This document shows positions 61,720 to 64,000 of a stretch of 64,000 nucleotides of DNA, piece by piece. Both the position numbers and the translations under genes were made by a program. The DNA is taken from the NCBI GenBank assembly GCA_045128915.1, contig JBGVIT010000028.1, positions 30,956 through 94,955 of the forward strand, written 5' to 3'. Position 1 is the stretch's first letter, and the number at the start of each line of letters is the position of its first letter. A model generated the notes under the pieces. That model was not told where the DNA came from. It saw only the letters and a list, made by a program, of their open reading frames with translations, and did not search any database. Source of the stretch: RGIG9115 sp045128915. GTDB lineage: Bacteria > Bacillota > Clostridia > UBA1381.

Positions 61720-62355
61720 ATGACAAAAAAAGAGCGTGCATCATTATCAATTCAAGCCCTTAAAGAACTTTATCCGGATGTTAAGTGTTCTTTGAACTAC
61801 ACCACTCCCCTTGAGATGCTGCTTGCAACTCAAATGTCTGCACAATGTACTGATGCAAGTGTTAATAAAGTGACGGAGTCATTATTTAAAAAATATACAT
61901 CAGCAGAAGACTTTGCAAATGCAGACCTTACAGAGCTTCAGAATGATATACGCTCCATTGGATTATACAAGAACAAATCCAAAAATATAATTGCATGCTG
62001 TCAAAGGATAATAGACACCTATGACGGCAAAGTACCTGATACAATGGATGACCTTCTGACGCTTGCAGGCACAGGACGAAAAACAGCCAACTTAATACTC
62101 GGAGAGATTTACGGAAAACCTGCGGTTGTTGTTGATACACATTGCATACGACTTTCAAAAAGGATTGGTCTTACAACAAACGATACACCTGAAAAAATAG
62201 AAAAAGACCTTCAAAAACTAATTCCGCCGGAAGAACAGCTTGATTTCTGCCACAGATTAGTATATCACGGTCGCGCTATATGCAACGCAAGAAACCCCAA
62301 ATGTTCAGAATGTATTCTGAGCGGGTTCTGTAAACATTATAAAACAAACAAATAA
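61720..62355 (+). CDS. nth: Endonuclease III (Nth)
   Basis: Base-excision glycosylase/AP lyase removing oxidised pyrimidines. 211 residues, with the HhH motif LAGTGRKTANLIL (catalytic Lys), VDTHCIRLSKRIG (catalytic Asp), and the 4Fe-4S ligands CNARNPKCSECILSGFC at the end. Probably in the alaS transcript. Confidence 0.96.
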   Translation: MTKKERASLSIQALKELYPDVKCSLNYTTPLEMLLATQMSAQCTDASVNKVTESLFKKYTSAEDFANADLTELQNDIRSIGLYKNKSKNIIACCQRIIDTYDGKVPDTMDDLLTLAGTGRKTANLILGEIYGKPAVVVDTHCIRLSKRIGLTTNDTPEKIEKDLQKLIPPEEQLDFCHRLVYHGRAICNARNPKCSECILSGFCKHYKTNK

Positions 62356-62363
62356 AAAACCGC

Positions 62364-63677
62364 TTGTTCAATCTGAAAATTGTGTTGAAACTTCTTGGCA
62401 TAAAAATCACCCCCTATGTTGGAATGCTTAAAAACAATGACATTAGCGAAAAAAGCACTTTCGAGCAAGCGGTAGAATGGTTTGTTAATATGCGCAAACT
62501 AAACATTCGCGAAAGCACACAGCTAACCGACAAGTTTATTTTTGAGCATTACCTTGTCCCCCGCATTGGTAAGTATAAACTAAAAGAAATCACATCACCT
62601 ATGATTACAAAATTATTAGCAGAGCTGTTAGAAAAAGGCGGTGGCGGGCGTGCTACATATAATGCAAAAGCTGAATTCATAGAACTAATGCACGATAGAA
62701 AACCCAAAAGAACTGACGGTGGTTTTAATCTTGTTGCTCGGGAAATAGGCATAAATGAAGATAATACATTTATCAGGGTAAGAAAAGGCGGAAACTGCAA
62801 CGAAGATGTTGCTAAAAGAGTTGCTAAATATTACGGAGTATCACTCGGCACAGCCTTTGACAAAAAAGAAGATATAAAACCGTTGTCAGCTTCGTATGTT
62901 TCAAAAATCACTTACACGCTGTCAGCCCTTTTCACAGCTTGCGTAAAAAATGGTGTTTTGCTTACTAACCCCGTAGCCAATGCAACAAAGCCACGTTTCG
63001 GAGAAATGGATATACCCCCATATCTTGACAATACAACTATACCGATATTTTTAAATGCACTAAATGAAATCAATATTGATAATTCAATACGTGTATCTCT
63101 TATATTGATGTTAATGCTTGGTTTGAGAAGCGGGGAAGCTCGGGCGTTGCGTTGGGTAGATGTTGACTTTAATTCAAATGTTGTCAGTATTGAAAAAAAT
63201 GTAGGCGATACATTTAATGGTTTAGCCTTAACTGATTTAAAAACAAAAAGGTCAAGACGTAAATTACCGCTTTCTCCGTTGCTGAAAGATATATTGTTAG
63301 AGCATAAAAATATATTAGACGAACACGCAAATCAATATGGAAAGTCTTGGAACAAAAACGGCGTTATATGTCCCAACTTGGCAGGCGGGCTAATGGAAAA
63401 AGCTGTCCCGAATAAAGCAATAAAAAAGATACTAAACCAATATAAAGAATTACCGCAAAAACTCCATGCTCATTCTTTACGTCACAGCTTTGTATCTCTG
63501 TTAATCTCAAATGGTCTTGATGTTGTAAATGTTGCTTCGCTTGCGGGCGATACCATAGAAATTATAAGCAAACATTATGCTCATAGCTTTGCAGAGTGTA
63601 GAGCCGCTGCAATGAATATTGTCGGCGACTCGTTCGCACAGCTTAACAACAGCAACAATTATTTGAGAATTTCATAA
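62364..63677 (+). CDS. Tyrosine site-specific recombinase (integrase) with inserted HTH-like segment
   Basis: Predicted phage- or ICE-type integrase of up to 437 residues. Core-binding domain (about 32-205) and catalytic domain with R255 (GLRSGEARAL), H370 and R373 (AHSLRHSF) and Y405 (KHYAHS). The usual His 10 residues before the tyrosine is Gly395 here. An extra segment of about 121-170 (NLVAREIGI...NCNEDVAKRVAKYYGVSLGTAF) resembles a Cro/CI helix-turn-helix inside the core-binding domain. The start is unclear: TTG 62364 lies 8 bases after nth without a ribosome site, and ATG 62424 is an alternative. The N terminus may be incomplete. Confidence 0.82.
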   Translation: MFNLKIVLKLLGIKITPYVGMLKNNDISEKSTFEQAVEWFVNMRKLNIRESTQLTDKFIFEHYLVPRIGKYKLKEITSPMITKLLAELLEKGGGGRATYNAKAEFIELMHDRKPKRTDGGFNLVAREIGINEDNTFIRVRKGGNCNEDVAKRVAKYYGVSLGTAFDKKEDIKPLSASYVSKITYTLSALFTACVKNGVLLTNPVANATKPRFGEMDIPPYLDNTTIPIFLNALNEINIDNSIRVSLILMLMLGLRSGEARALRWVDVDFNSNVVSIEKNVGDTFNGLALTDLKTKRSRRKLPLSPLLKDILLEHKNILDEHANQYGKSWNKNGVICPNLAGGLMEKAVPNKAIKKILNQYKELPQKLHAHSLRHSFVSLLISNGLDVVNVASLAGDTIEIISKHYAHSFAECRAAAMNIVGDSFAQLNNSNNYLRIS

Positions 63678-63683
63678 AAGCAT

Positions 63684-63720
63684 AAAAACGCCTTTGTCTG
63701 AAAATGACAAGGGCGTTTTT
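63684..63720 (+). terminator. Intrinsic terminator of the integrase gene
   Basis: AAAAACGCCTTTGTC (63684-63698) pairs with GACAAGGGCGTTTTT (63706-63720) around a 7-base loop, 7 bases past the stop codon. Confidence 0.8.
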
Positions 63721-63775
63721 GTAGTCAATTTTGTAGTCAAAAAGTTGTAAAAAGTGGCTAAAATTTAGACTACAA
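63717..63775. repeat. TTGTAGTC repeats near the integrase (candidate binding sites)
   Basis: TTTTGTAGTCAA occurs twice in tandem (63717-63728 and 63729-63740) and an inverted relative TTAGACTACAA at 63765-63775. Integrases often bind such arm sites close to their gene and to att sites. Confidence 0.5.
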
Positions 63776-63796
63776 CACAAAAAGTTACAAAAAGCA

Positions 63797-63841
63797 AAAA
63801 TGCCGTAAAGCCTTATTTTACAAGGATCTACGGCATTTTAT
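63797..63841. terminator. Long hairpin downstream of the integrase
   Basis: AAAATGCCGTA (63797-63807) and TACGGCATTTT (63829-63839) pair, with a nested CCTT/AAGG. It could be a terminator for either strand. Confidence 0.65.
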
Positions 63842-64000
63842 TAAAATTTATAAAACCTCATGTTGTGGGGCGATACCTGATATCCTGTTGGGGGCAAATT
63901 TTTGTATCCTCTACCTATTTTGATTTATAGAATAAAATCCGAATTTTATTACATATTTTAACCCCTAAAACCCTGATAAAACCCACGTTTTTCGAACGCA
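63842..64000. other. Right edge, no gene recognised
   Basis: The last 159 bases, which together with the repeats make a 323-base stretch after the integrase, show no start codon with a ribosome site and no hairpin apart from those listed. A run TGTTGGGGGCAAATTTTTG stands out, but I cannot assign it. Confidence 0.4.

Overview
The window is AT-rich, gene-dense DNA from an anaerobic, endospore-forming member of the Clostridia (Firmicutes). The evidence is a complete spoIIIAA-AH operon, dipicolinate synthase dpaA/dpaB, a SleB-type cortex hydrolase, [FeFe]-hydrogenase genes (a sensory hydrogenase plus the HydG and HydF maturases), RNase J, 6S RNA beside hisS-aspS and strong AGGAGG ribosome sites, several of which serve TTG starts. 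No tRNA or rRNA genes were found. I cannot name a species.

Layout. 1-2.8 kb: minus-strand cassette of two thioredoxin-like ferredoxins, a sensory [FeFe] hydrogenase with a PAS domain and a SpoIIE-type phosphatase (cut by the window edge). 3.1-4.0 kb: tmRNA and smpB. 4.0-4.4 kb: a modular palindromic repeat, with a related copy at 51.7 kb. 4.4-17.2 kb: a long minus-strand housekeeping block (rnj, a PLP lyase, aroK, aroE, recD2, an RluA-family gene, tsaB, tsaE, fhs, coaD, rsmD, yqeG). 17.3-22.5 kb: tspO, an AraC regulator divergent from L-fucose isomerase, and two divergent polysaccharide deacetylases. 22.5-26.6 kb: a small zinc-ribbon-like membrane protein, hydF and hydG, with hydG behind an attenuator-like leader, then an HD protein resembling a CCA-adding enzyme without its catalytic head. 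26.8-32.8 kb, plus strand: hflX, an IMPACT-family gene, a secreted orphan, a QueG-like gene, argD, argF and a GNAT gene. 32.8-35.0 kb: dpaB, dpaA and a sleB-like gene. 35.1-38.3 kb: pyridoxal kinase and an AraC/GH27 sugar module. 38.4-40.1 kb: a GGGtGRT protein and a NifU-like protein, a conserved pair of unknown function. 40.3-43.1 kb: trkA-trkH. 43.2-51.7 kb, minus strand: birA, aspS, hisS, 6S RNA, a DUF1292 gene, ruvX, a MecA-like gene, a CvpA-like gene, a DUF5711 gene and truA. 52-56.8 kb: an asp23-like gene and spoIIIAH-AA. 57-62.4 kb: a DUF6062 gene, a ClC gene, alaS and nth. 62.4-64 kb: a tyrosine recombinase and a tail with candidate binding repeats.

How it fits together. Most of the window is core metabolism, translation and sporulation. 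The accessory content is H2/redox sensing (the 5' cassette plus HydG/HydF), fucose and alpha-galactoside use under AraC control, and an integrase at the right edge. The best leads for something undescribed are the hydG leader, the GGGtGRT/NifU-like pair, the headless CCA-like HD protein, the palindromic repeat and the integrase with an inserted helix-turn-helix-like segment.
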